Source: Larus michahellis
Taxonomy: Eukaryota; Chordata; Aves; Charadriiformes; Laridae
NCBI RefSeq assembly: GCF_964199755.1
Contig: NC_133906.1
Location: 17,829,378 to 17,893,377, forward strand
Length of the DNA stretch: 64,000 nucleotides
Direction: 5' to 3'
Under the pieces are notes generated by a model, which was given only the letters and a program-made list of their open reading frames with translations, made no database searches and had not been told where the DNA came from. The position numbers and the translations under genes were made by a program. Shown here piece by piece: positions 1 to 10,686 of the stretch (position 1 is the first letter of the stretch; every line of letters begins with the position of its first letter).

Positions 1-3000
1 GGATCTCCGAGTGTACCATTAGTGCATGTACACTCTTGACATTCCCCTCAACGTTTTAAATTTCATTTTCCCAAAAAATTTCCTAATAGAAAATCTGCTT
101 GTTTTATTTTTTGAATTATTTTATCATAAAGTAGATGTGCTTTTAAAGAGGCAAGGTTATTTTGAATCATTAGTCGGGTTTGTTTCAATTGCTTGGTGCA
201 TTGTTAAGAAGAATGATTGCAACACTTCTGTAGCTTCTGTTATAAACCTAGTTCAGCAGTTTTCCATAATCTTCTAGGAAAACCTGTGGTATATAAGAAT
301 TTGGGTTTGCATATTTTTTCATTTTTGAAGGCAAGGCCTAGAAAATATTTACATGTTTAGTTTTTACTTTGCTGTGTAGCATTGTTGATGTTTATGACTT
401 GTACTTTTTCGTTAATTTCTAAAAAGAGCTCAAGAATAAATTCATCTGGGGGTAAAGAGCAAAAAAGCACGTGTGAATTTTTTTTATACACACTTTCATT
501 CTTTTTGTACCTGTCAGTGTCTTTAGAGTATTGCTAAAAATGCCTATTGATTATGTCACTGATTAAAAGACTAACATCTCAGATTTCCAATGTCTGAAGG
601 CTTCAGACGTGCATTGCAGTAACTCCCGTAATGCGTGCTGTTGTCCTGTTGTCTCTGAGTTCCCAGTCTTGTCACTCATCAGATTAAATTGACTGTGTTT
701 GAATCTTGAGAACAAAGGTCTGAAGTGACTTTAAGGCTGCAGAAGCCCCTTTAATTACCAGCTCCGCATAAAAGTGTGCAGATAGCTTGTTTTTATCCAG
801 GATAGTCACCCTTGGAAAAAGCTTGGCTTGTTTTCTAATAGTCTTGCATTGGACCTTTCTTAGGAGAAACAGCGGCAGCAGCAAGAGCAGCAGCTGCAGC
901 GGCATCTGACTCGGCCGCCTCCCCAGTATCAGGATCAACCGCAGAATCCGTACCAGCAACAGGTTGGGCAGTTCACAGGTACGTAAACATGGCAATTGAA
1001 ATAATGGCAGAAAAAAATACCAGGAGTGAAAAACCAAGGTGTCGTCAAATTTCCTGGATTGAATGGCTTTTAATTAATTTATTACAACATCTTCTCACGT
1101 CACTGTGCCTTAAAACTGTTAGACCTATACTCTGATTCAGTTGCAAATTAACAGCCTCCACTGTCTCGGGTATCTGGGACAACTTAACCTTCTGATTCTT
1201 AATATTGCTTTGGAAGTGGGTAAAATTCTTAAGTACCTTCGTTATTCTAAAGGCCTTTTTATACTACCATTTCCCTTTACAGGTTGTGAATTCTACTTAA
1301 CTTCAATATATTTGTGTGATACTAGAATTTGGGGTTTTTTTTCTGAAGCCTAACATCACTACTGCTTGTATATATCACAGGCCCTCGTTAAAGAAAAATA
1401 AGGGATGTATTATTTCTCTCATCTACTAGGATGAGTTTAAATTTCTCTAATATTATCCCTGCTACCTTTAGAAATGAAGAGAAATTAAATTGCATTCCTT
1501 ACATGTTAGCGTCCTGCTTTTTTTTTTTTTTTTTTTTTGTAGGAGAAGCAGCTTGTTATGTGTTCAATGTATTAACGCTGATAAATAAAAGATGATGTTA
1601 CCATTATCTGGAATAGCTTCATGAATGTGGTAGAACTAGAAAACAGTAAAAACTTACCTCCTTACCTGAAAAATCCTTACTTAACAGGGCATCGAGAAGC
1701 CGCTTGGCTTTTTTGATAAACCTAGAGGACAAAAAAGTGCTTATTCCCTTCATTTTGTTTCCTTACTCTCTGTGTTCCCACCGAAATAAATACTGAAGGG
1801 AAACGGGAAACGATGCAAATAGCCATGTGATACTCTCATTCTGACAGCACTGGTGACTATGCAGTGTCTTAGTAGAGCTATGACTGGGTTTTGTTACTTA
1901 ACTGAAAAAACTTGATAGCAATACAAAAGGGTTGTGTGTTAACACAGTGATCAGTAGCATCCTTCAAATATTGCACTGAAACATTTTTTTTCTCCTGCCA
2001 CTTTTTTACAGAAATGCAGTGGTACACCTGTTAGAAATAGAGTACGTTTTGCTATAATGAACATCAGTGTTAAAACTATGTTTTCCATGTTATGATAATT
2101 GTAATTGTTTTTTGCGTCTGAAATCCTGCTATGTGTACTACCTCTTCACTGTAGTGTTCCAGTAAGACTGTTTCCCCCACACACAACATCAGTGTTTTTA
2201 TGGTGTGTTTTGTTGATAACTAATTCGGTATAATTTGAATTATATTTGAATAAAATTATATTTTAATAAAAACTGAATTAATAATAATAGAGAGTCAATA
2301 TTCCTCAGATAGCTTAAAATATGAAAAAAAATAAATCTGCAGCTTTCTTTTTGGTTTGAAAGTAGAGAAAGTACTAGTGTAGGTAGGTTTCCCTTGGTCG
2401 ACTGTAAGAAGTGGGAGGTGGGGTTATATACATTACACTTCACTGTGCTTTTCTGTTCTTTTTTCTTTTTTGCTTTAAGTAATGGGCTGTTTCTTATACA
2501 GGAAGAAATCTTTTTACTCAGAATTTACAAGAACAAAGGACTTTTTGGGGTTTGCTGAGAAGACATTTGTATCATCTTGCTTGGTTGTCAGCATTGCATA
2601 TTAACATAGCAAATAATTCATTTGCTATGTTTCATTAACATTCAAATATTTCATTGTGGAAATCCAAAAGATATTTGACCAAACATTTCTGAAAGTTACG
2701 TAAAATAGAAGAAATTTCTGGAATGGGGAAAATGCAGGACTGGAAACCCTGCAGTCGTACAATAAGAGATATACAGTGTATGCATGGAGTAACTGACAAT
2801 GTGTGTGTGCAGTAAGTGGTATTTTTTAACAGCCTGGCAAATTGTGCATGCACTTCAAAGTATGTGTGTATACCTTTGTTCACAGAGAAAGGCAGAGTCC
2901 TACCTTTAATTTTTTTAAAATTGATGATGCTGAACTCTTAGAAGTGGTATTCAGATTTTTTTAGGACCTTGCCATATCTGTGTTTGAGATCAAGGTGGAG

Positions 3001-6000
3001 ATGCTAACTGGAGCAACAATTGACACTCTTTAATTAAAGTACTGCTGTCTGTGTGTTGGTTGCAAAGGTCACTTTATCCAAATGCAGCTGCAGCTCTGCT
3101 CTGGATTATAGCGTCTACAAGCCTTGCTTGGCTCTGGTTGAACCGAGATACTTACTGTGCAAAATATTTCTCTGTATTTCAGGGTCATCTTCAGCCATGC
3201 CTGGGGTCAGTAATTTAGGACAGTCCAGCTCCAGTAGTCCACGGATGTTTCCTCAGACCCAGAACATGATTCCAATGGGACCTGGACACAGTTCTGTTCC
3301 TCCACTCCAGTCAGGCTCCAGTCAGCAGGATCGGGGGGTGACTCAGTACACCAATATGCAAAACATTCAGCGAGGGGGATTGTACAACTTGGCGTCTGGT
3401 ATGACGCAGATGGTTCCCCAGCACGCAACGCAAAGTGCCAATGGACAGCCACCGATGCAGAGACAAGGCAGCTTGGGCCAGGGCGCTGCCGTTCCGGCGG
3501 GGTATGGGCAGAACACCTTAGCAAACTCAAGTATTTCTCAGCAGCACAGTAAAGGTGCACTGAATCCAACCTTATCTAAGCCGCAGATGGCAAGAGTACC
3601 AGCTGCTATGGGCACTCAAAATCCGTCTTGGCAACACCAAGGTATCCCTAATATTAACAACCAGACACAAGCAAACAGTGGCCTAGGACCGTTTACTGCC
3701 AGCTCCTCTTTCCACATGCAACAAACTCATCTAAAGATGGCCAACCAACAGTTTGCCCAAGGAATGCCTCAGGTAAGCCTAAGCACCAGCAGACCGATGA
3801 CCTCTATGAATGCTGCCGTCTCTGGGCAGATGTTGTCCTCATCTTTAGGTGCCCAGCAGCGGACAAACCCACCTACACAACAGCAGGTACCCTCACAGCA
3901 AGTCTTGCCTGGCATGAACCAGACTGTTCCAGATCTGAATGCTTTCAACCAGAATCCAAATCAGCAAATGCCCAACAGAGGTAATCTGCACTGTAGTCAA
4001 GGGTACCCTGTGAGGACAACCAGTCAAGAGCTGCCTTTTGCCTACAGCGGCCAGTCGGGCAATAATGGACTTCAGAACTTAACTGGCGACACAGATCTGA
4101 TAGACTCTTTGCTGAAAAACAGGACTTCAGAGGAATGGATGAATGATTTGGATGAGTTGTTAGGAACTCATTAAAATGGGGCCGGGGGTGTGGTTTCTAC
4201 TTACTTTTTTAATTATTTCATGAAATATAAACAACACTTGGACCAAAAAACCTGTGGCATTGAGGAGACTTGCAGGCATTAGAGGTAAATGGTTGGGAAA
4301 GGGACTGGAGCTGCTTCTCAATGAGTGTTGATACATGGGAATGGCGCACCAAGCAGGTCTGCAGGAATAGTGCGCTTTATCTTGGTGTCTCTGAGGAATC
4401 GCACACTTGAACAGGTCAAAAAATATTGCGCGTGTCCTAGCCAGCCTTTCAGAAATCTCACTTGTGGTGTTCTAAAATTAATTTTTTTTTAATTATTTAA
4501 AAACAAAACAAAATTCCACAGAAATAGCGCAGAAAGAAAGCAAATAGTTGCACAAATTGTGTTTAGGGCTTAGTCTGCTGCAGCTATTACTTGCAATCAT
4601 TATTTGTTCGTAGCTTGACATGCTATTATAGTATTGTCCATCAAACTTCTGACTTTTTATTTGAGAAGAGGCTCTATGCACCTGAGTACGCTTGCAAAAT
4701 GTTTTGAATTGTTTCTTTTCCCCATTGCTGAAGCATGTGCCTGTACTCTCAAAAAGCAAGTGATATTTCACAGTAATTATTTCTAGATGCTGGTAATAGA
4801 TGAAAGAAAGTATTAAAACCTGGCCAGTTAGTCTAGGTAGTCGTCTTAATAGATTGTAGTCTTTTAAGCTGCAGTTTGCACTCTGTTGTAGAGAGGCACA
4901 GTTCTTGGCTTATACCTTGCTGTGTTTAAAGGGGGAATTTCTTCTGGGAGAACTTTTGAACTCTAGTAGGTTTAACATGAATTGTAAAGCCATTTACTTT
5001 GCACCTGTTTCTTCATAACTTATTTCCAAAGGTAGTTGTATTTAAATGAAGGCTTTGCTTCATGACAGCTCATCTAGTTTTTCTTTGTTGTAAAAAGTAA
5101 AACTAACTTTTGAGATCAGTTCATTCCCCAGAGTTAGCAGTGACACAGTGAGCACAAGACTTTGTCACTTCAGGATGAAAATGAGGAAAAAAGAATTTAG
5201 CTGAGAGGTGGGAAGTCCTTATCACCAATAATAGCACAGGCAGCCTGGGAGAATACTTGTATCAGGGTTGCTCCAATATGGAAGTCTCCCCCTTTAAATA
5301 TCTTTTGGTGTTTTGTTTGTTTTATTTTTTAATACTGGGTTACGAGTTTGATAATCTTTCTATAGAGACTGGTGGATTTACTTCTTTAATTTCCCTTGAA
5401 GCAGATGCTGATTCTTCAGCTCAGCCCAAGGAGACCTCTTATCCGCATGTTGGGGTCAGTCCCAGAAAGGACAAAAACCGCAATGGGAACAGTCTGTGTT
5501 CCAAAGTCCTTACTTTCTACCAAAAAAATCCCCTATCCACCAACAAACCACCTTGCCTTAACCTTTATTTTAAAATGAAAATAAAGTTGAAAGCTTTTGT
5601 TTTAAATGCACAAATACCTCTTCCCTTTTAAGTCCACTTTTTTGGGAAACTCCTTTAGACTTTCTAATCAAACCCAGCGTTGTGATCTAAAAGCAATTTC
5701 CTTCAACACAGACTGGCTTCTTCGGGAGTTTTCTGCACTGCAGAGATGGGTGAGAGAGGGTTTTTTCCAGAGTGGGTGAAGGGAAGTGAAGGATAATGTT
5801 GATTTCAAAGAAGGAAAATACTTTACTGTATCTGCAGCTCCTTTATGAGACAATTTGCACTTTTAAAAACTGCTTTTTAACACTAATACTTTAACCCTTT
5901 CCAAATATGCATGGAACATGGCTGTCCAGCACACTTACCTAGTGTGGATGAATTACGCTCTGTTGAACAGATTTGATATTGTATCCCATTGAACCGTTGG

Positions 6001-7620
6001 TGAAAGATGTGCATTGATCAGTGGATCCCACCGTTGAATAGTGGATAAAACTTCACTGAAGCAGGCTTAATCCCTCGTAGAGCTTTTGAAAAGATAACAT
6101 AAAGATTGTCTTTGGACGGGAAGACGAAGGTGTTAGTGACTTTGGTTGTTGACACTTTTGGTATTTTCTAGAATAAGTAGATGAGATGCAAATAACTGTT
6201 GCTAACTTTTCTTATACTGGCAATCTAAGAAAAGAGCTAGTGAGTTTGGTTTACTATTAAGTTAAACCAAAAACTGGTCCAAGGTAAGTGTCATTAGAGG
6301 AGTATAGATATAAACTAGCAATGGCAGGGGAAGGAGTGTTTGCTGTATTTTTATTTTTAAGGGTTAACTTTGCACCAGTGTGCCTTCCCTTCCTGTTGGG
6401 GGTGCTTGGGACCTCATAATTTCAAGTGACATCCTTTAATGTCACTATTTTTTTTCTCCCCCTTACAAACGCTTGAGAGAAATAACAGGGTAGCAGGATT
6501 CAGCTTTTCTTCCCTGTTTTGGTTGTGGTGAAATCTGCTACATTTTCCAGTAGATTTTGCACGCAGACTTTGTTCTGAATAAGTCAAAATGCAGTCCATC
6601 CAGTTGTGATTTCTTAATTGGAGGAAAAGAACATCTGCCGTTTGCATTATTACTACCAAAAAGGCAATCCAGCTAAATGTCCAGGAAAATGCAGATGTCC
6701 TCTTTCCTCCGCTGTTTCTGGAAGCGAAGGTGGATATTGCCCTGCTTGACCAGAGGGTTTGTTCAGGAAGGTATCTAGATTTGATGACAGGGCCTTTTCA
6801 TGGTACTGTTGGAGTAAAATTAAGCGTGATTCTAGGCAAACTGGGTTACAATGCCCATTGGTCTTCGTATGTGAACAGGCTCCAAACAGCATTTAACCTG
6901 GTAGAAAAAACAGCCCTCGCTTCTGGTTGTGGTCCCTGTCCACATAATACGGTCAGGCTGTTGGAAATACGGTATCACTGTAACAAAGTTGACACAGTTC
7001 AATGGAAGTGAAAAGACGGTTTAGATGTACATAGGTGCATGGGTAGGGCTGGGCTTTGCCTTTATGCCCTTGAACATGTAGCTGTCTGTATATGCACTTG
7101 GGCTTTCCATTTGCTGCAGCTTCAGAGCAATAAAATATATCTCTCCTGAACTGTACCTGGCCAGCCGCCCATGGCTTTATTTATAAACTGCGGTTTTGGT
7201 TGGGTAGGAAAGGTGAGAGTGTCACTGTGCAACATCCACTGCCTTCCAAAAACCACGATTCAATTGAAAAGGGTGCTCAAAATTTTGTTATACACATTTC
7301 CTTTGTGTAAATAAATGTTTACAATTTTATATTAAAGATTTGAATAAGAGTTAGATCTTCTGACTGTATATTTTTTACTTTTTATAGATTTTAAAACTAT
7401 AATTCTTTATATATGTGTTTGGGGGGTATTATGGTAAGTTTTATGCTTGTAAATGGAGAACAGTTGAATTTGATGCTAACCTTTATGAATTTTTGTCATT
7501 GAAATGTATAAAGAGTCCATTAATCCCCTTATTCTTTTACTACAATTACTGGTGCACACCAAAAAGAAATCCTTCACTTCTGTTTTATCATTATAAAATA
7601 AATATTTTGCTAGTGTATTA
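1..7620 (+). CDS. MAML1: MAML1 (mastermind-like 1), 3' part of gene: last two coding exons plus 3' UTR
   Basis: Mastermind-like 1 is a nuclear coactivator that binds the Notch intracellular domain-CSL complex and recruits p300/CBP. Only the C-terminal part lies here. The coding exons are 864-978 and 3183-4174. They join in phase 1 (ACA G | GG TCA) and encode about 368 residues rich in Gln, Ser, Pro and Asn, with no folded domain. This matches the low-complexity transactivation region of the family. Diagnostic matches to human MAML1 are a LTRPPPQY stretch, VGQFTG across the exon junction, ELPFAYSGQ, and the C-terminal DLIDSLLKNRTSEEW. The N-terminal Notch/CSL-binding helix must lie upstream of the window. 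LTC4S follows downstream on the same strand, as in human 5q35. The paralogues MAML2 and MAML3 are less likely because of the C-terminus and the LTC4S/MGAT4B neighbours. The 5' boundary here is only the window edge. Confidence 0.95.
864..978 (+). CDS. MAML1: MAML1 penultimate coding exon (exon 4 by human numbering)
   Basis: The exon is flanked by a TTCTTAG acceptor and a G|GTACGT donor. It is 115 bp, entering in phase 0 and leaving in phase 1. The translation is Gln-rich (EKQRQQQEQQLQRHL), followed by TRPPPQYQDQ and VGQFT, the same order as in human MAML1. The glutamine run is interrupted by Arg and Glu and uses mixed CAG/CAA codons, so it is not a pure triplet repeat. Exon number is inferred from the human gene. 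Confidence 0.93.
3183..4174 (+). CDS. MAML1: MAML1 terminal coding exon, stop TAA at 4172-4174
   Basis: The acceptor is TATTTCAG, and the first two bases complete a Gly codon carried over from the previous exon. The exon encodes about 329 residues. They are Ser/Gln/Met/Pro-rich and intrinsically disordered, with family landmarks such as SSFHMQQ, LHCSQGYPVRT and ELPFAYSG. The acidic C-terminus DLIDSLLKNRTSEEW continues to DLDELLGTH; in human it ends DLLGSQ. The open frame runs back into the intron to 3053, but the splice site and family alignment place the true exon start at 3183. This region carries the C-terminal transactivation function of the family. Confidence 0.96.
7129..7134 (+). terminator. 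MAML1: AATAAA polyadenylation signal, proximal MAML1 option
   Basis: Canonical AATAAA in AU-rich sequence about 3 kb past the stop codon. It is one of a cluster of three hexamers within 470 bp, suggesting alternative 3' ends. Confidence 0.5.
7310..7315 (+). terminator. MAML1: AATAAA polyadenylation signal, middle MAML1 option
   Basis: Canonical hexamer in a TGTAAATAAATG context within the AU-rich distal 3' UTR. Use is inferred from the motif only. Confidence 0.45.
7597..7602 (+). terminator. MAML1: AATAAA polyadenylation signal, likely distal MAML1 end
   Basis: Last canonical hexamer before the intergenic region. A GT/T-containing stretch follows at 7605-7650, as expected for a downstream element. 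Cleavage would fall near 7615-7625. Confidence 0.55.
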
Positions 7621-10470
7621 AACATACGTGGTGTGACTTTATACATTTGTGTGAGCTGAGCAGAGTTGCAGCATTGTTGTTCCTAGCGAGATGGTTCCCC
7701 TCGTCCCAGCGCACAAGTTTGGTCAGCCTGTTACTAAGGCAAATCCTTCTGCTGCGTCTTAGCAATTCTTACGGTTTCAGAAAGTCCATTTAAACAGGCC
7801 AGAACTGCATAAAGAGACCGTAGAAAGCTTTATTTTTGAAAACAAGGCTTTGTGCTACACCCACTGCTTCTGGACTTTTTTTTAAAATGCAGCTGTAAGC
7901 CTTCAGATAGGAAATACGACTGCAGGGTTTATTGTTATTAGTGAAAAAGATGTTAATAACTACTCACATGTGCAGAGTTGTAGAGTTCCAAAAAATATGC
8001 TCAGATTCCCTCAAAATAACAGGCCTTAAAGGTTCGAATTGGTTTCCTTGAGACTTGTAAAAAGGCAAAGGCTGTGTGTGTTTGACGTAGGCAGATTGCG
8101 CAAAAATAACGGCCTGAGAAAGGAGGAACGTGGACTGCAAGTGTGAGTTAATGTTTCTGAAGAAGGACCAAAATACTGGCAGCGAGTTGGGTGAAGATTT
8201 TGGCTGAAGTCTGGTGAGGTCCCTAAGCCACTGCTGAGAGCTGGGGGGGTTGAAGAGGCTGTGGAAAGTAATGGTAAAAATAGGTGTTTTGGATCCCGCT
8301 GGATTGTTGAGCCTCTGAAGGTGGACACTTCCACCTGTGGTGGTTCAAAGAGAAGTAGAGCAACGATCTGCGGCTCCATCAGTGCCCAAAGGAACCGAGC
8401 TTTAGTGGCCTGTGTTTGGATGTCAGTATGTTCTCGTTAACAAGCTATTACTTGACTAATTAGTCTGAATCGAACATTTCAAAGCAGTTCTGTCAGTGAA
8501 ACGTACCACTTGCAGCAGACCCAAGAATTGGGTAATTGATGTAGTATTTCCTGTTTGTCAAGTGCACCTTTTAACTGATGATATCTAGTCTTAAGCTCTA
8601 AACTATCATCTCAAATATCTCCAACCACAGATTTAGCAGTAATGATAAAGAAGAATTTGCAAAGCGTGACACATGCGTTCGTTTCTTGCTAAGGCTGCAC
8701 TCATTTTACCGTAATTTCAAGGATCCCCCTACGTAGTAAGAATTTTAATTGGCTTCAAACGTTGAAGGATCATCCTCCAAGCACTGAAGTTGGTGGCTTA
8801 TTATATTACCTGTTGTGTTTAAGGCCCCAGCTCAGAGCCTTCAGATATCCTCGCAGAGTTCATCCTGCCGTACCTATTTGGAGTCTGTTCCTACTCCGCA
8901 AGTCTTGCGTTGTGTTTGGGGGGAGGAGGGGACCCGGAACTTCAGAAGCTTATGAAGAACCAAATGTAATAATAAGTAACAATACCGGAATGAGCCGCTT
9001 CTAGCCTGTGGGGAACTGTGAAGTTACTGCTTTTATTAACTTTTGCTTTATTGTCCCGTTAAAAGTGCTGCATTGTATTTAATGTTGAGTAAAACAGAAA
9101 TTTCCCAAACTGTCCCCCGTTGAAGTGATGCGCATGTGCATGTGTTTCCAGAGATTTTAAGGAGTCAGTGGCAGCTTGTGATCAACCTCTGCTCAGAAAC
9201 TGATCTTTCCTTTTTTTTTTTTAATTTCCCACTTGATATTAGTGTTTTTCCTGAGGCTGATGGAACTCTGTAATGGAAGGGTTTTCGAAAGCCTGAATTG
9301 TTTGTTGAAATGGTGTAAGCAGAAGCAGACTCCGAGTGACTTTTCCCCTCTGACTTTCACATTAGACACTCCAGGTGAAATCTTGGCTCACCAATAGATT
9401 CTGTTAAGGTTAATTATATTATTTCTATTTCAGTCTGGGTCTGCTGGCAGCCTGGAGAGCCAAAAGTTGTGTCATATGAGTGTTTTGCAGAGAAAGGGAG
9501 TGGTTTTGCTATTCTACATGCATGTTTTACAAAAAATGCACAATTACCTATTTGAATTAAGTGTTCAATTTGATAATCTGTGACGATGGGGTTTTGAGGT
9601 GATGATGATCCAAACCAGAAGAACAAACTCACTGTGTCCCACTTGCAAGAAACTGTAGGTCTGGTCATTTCTTTAGCTTTTTTCCTCCTGTTTGGTTTTA
9701 AAATCCCCAAAGTCAGTAGTCTTTTATCCGTAATCCTGTGCTTCGGAGCAACTTTTTGAACTGATGCGTATTTATTTTGCTTTTGTGGACTGGGGGAAAA
9801 AAAGTTATTCAGTGCTAAAATACTGCTGGTTCTCAAACTTTACATTTCACAGTCACCATTCTGATGTCAGTGTAACGTTTCTGAGGGTTTGAGTGTTCCT
9901 GCGTCCTATGCTGCCATCCGTGCTCAACTGAGAACTTTTGTTTTGTATGTTAGCCAGGGAAAAAGGTTTGTGTTGCAGAATTTTAAAACCACCAGAAAAC
10001 TACAAAAAGTGGCTGAGTACTAGAAAAGAACAGAACTTTTATTTGGCAAAGTTAGGGTATTAATAGGATAAGATATCTGAGCGCTCTTAAAATAATAATT
10101 CAGAGTCCACTAACAGAGTTGAGTTTATTCCAGCTGAAGTCTAGAAAATCTTTCATATGGTCAACTCCACTATTTGGAGTCAGAGCAAAAGGCCATGTCA
10201 TTAACTTGTAAAAATTATTAACGAGCATTTACAACCTCATGCATAATTTAGATACTTTAGAGCTGATTAAAACTAGCGATAGAAAGGCTGGGAAAATTCC
10301 AGTCATCTTTCAGTTGCTGGCAATGTAGGACTCCATCGTGGTACAGAATCTTGTAAATATAATAGCAAGAATTTCACGGTTTGAGCGCGCAAAACTTCTG
10401 CTGTTACGTCGTTCAGCAGAAGGCACTTGTCTCGAATAGATGTTTTCTGACGGCTGGCTGCTTGGGAAAG
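7621..10470. other. Intergenic region between MAML1 and LTC4S; no gene recognised
   Basis: Moderately AT-rich sequence without a recognisable exon, CR1 tail or RNA gene. Open frames are present (for example 9414-9836 on the minus strand, 140 codons), but none has a recognisable motif or biased composition. Regulatory sequence for LTC4S may lie in the right-hand part, but no specific site can be assigned. Confidence 0.6.
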
Positions 10471-10628
10471 CGGTGTGGCGTGGCGAGAGTTAACATGGGG
10501 TGGAGGAAACACGCGTTGGTGCAGAAGATTAAGAGGGCTCCATTGTGGGGCGTGCAGTAGTGGGGGAGAGAGGGCTGGAGAGCAGCGCGTCACACCTGGC
10601 CGGGGTTTTGCTCTCCCCCGTCAGCACC
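10471..10628 (+). promoter_or_regulatory. LTC4S: LTC4S 5' UTR / core promoter region (inferred)
   Basis: This GC-richer stretch sits immediately before the LTC4S start codon. It holds several G-rich blocks (GGGGCGTG near 10547, GGCCGGGG near 10601) that could bind Sp/KLF factors. No TATA box is seen at a suitable distance. Human LTC4S is known to have a TATA-less, Sp1-dependent promoter. The transcription start cannot be placed from sequence. Confidence 0.4.
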
Positions 10629-10686
10629 ATGAGAAATCAGATAGACCTGCTGGCCACTGTCACGGTTCTGGGAGTCCTGGAGCAAG
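10629..10686 (+). CDS. LTC4S: LTC4S coding exon 1
   Basis: The start codon is in a favourable context (CAGCACCATGA). The exon encodes 19 residues beginning [17 protein letters not shown], the first part of helix 1, and ends in phase 1 at CAAG|GTAAAT. It differs from human in the first few residues, but the VTxLGVL core aligns exactly. Confidence 0.92.

Larger units (their letters stand above)
4175..7620 (+). other. MAML1: MAML1 3' UTR (about 3.4 kb, several possible poly(A) sites)
   Basis: The stretch follows the MAML1 stop codon and is AU-rich with no credible coding frame. AATAAA hexamers occur at 5580-5585, 7129-7134, 7310-7315 and 7597-7602. The last is taken as the distal end because sequence character changes after about 7620. 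The actual 3' ends are inferred, not observed. Confidence 0.7.

Noticed and set aside
3053..3182. Upstream extension of the MAML1 last-exon frame with an ATG at 3053
   Set aside because: The frame is open by chance through the intron end. The acceptor at 3181-3182 and alignment to MAML1 place the exon start at 3183.
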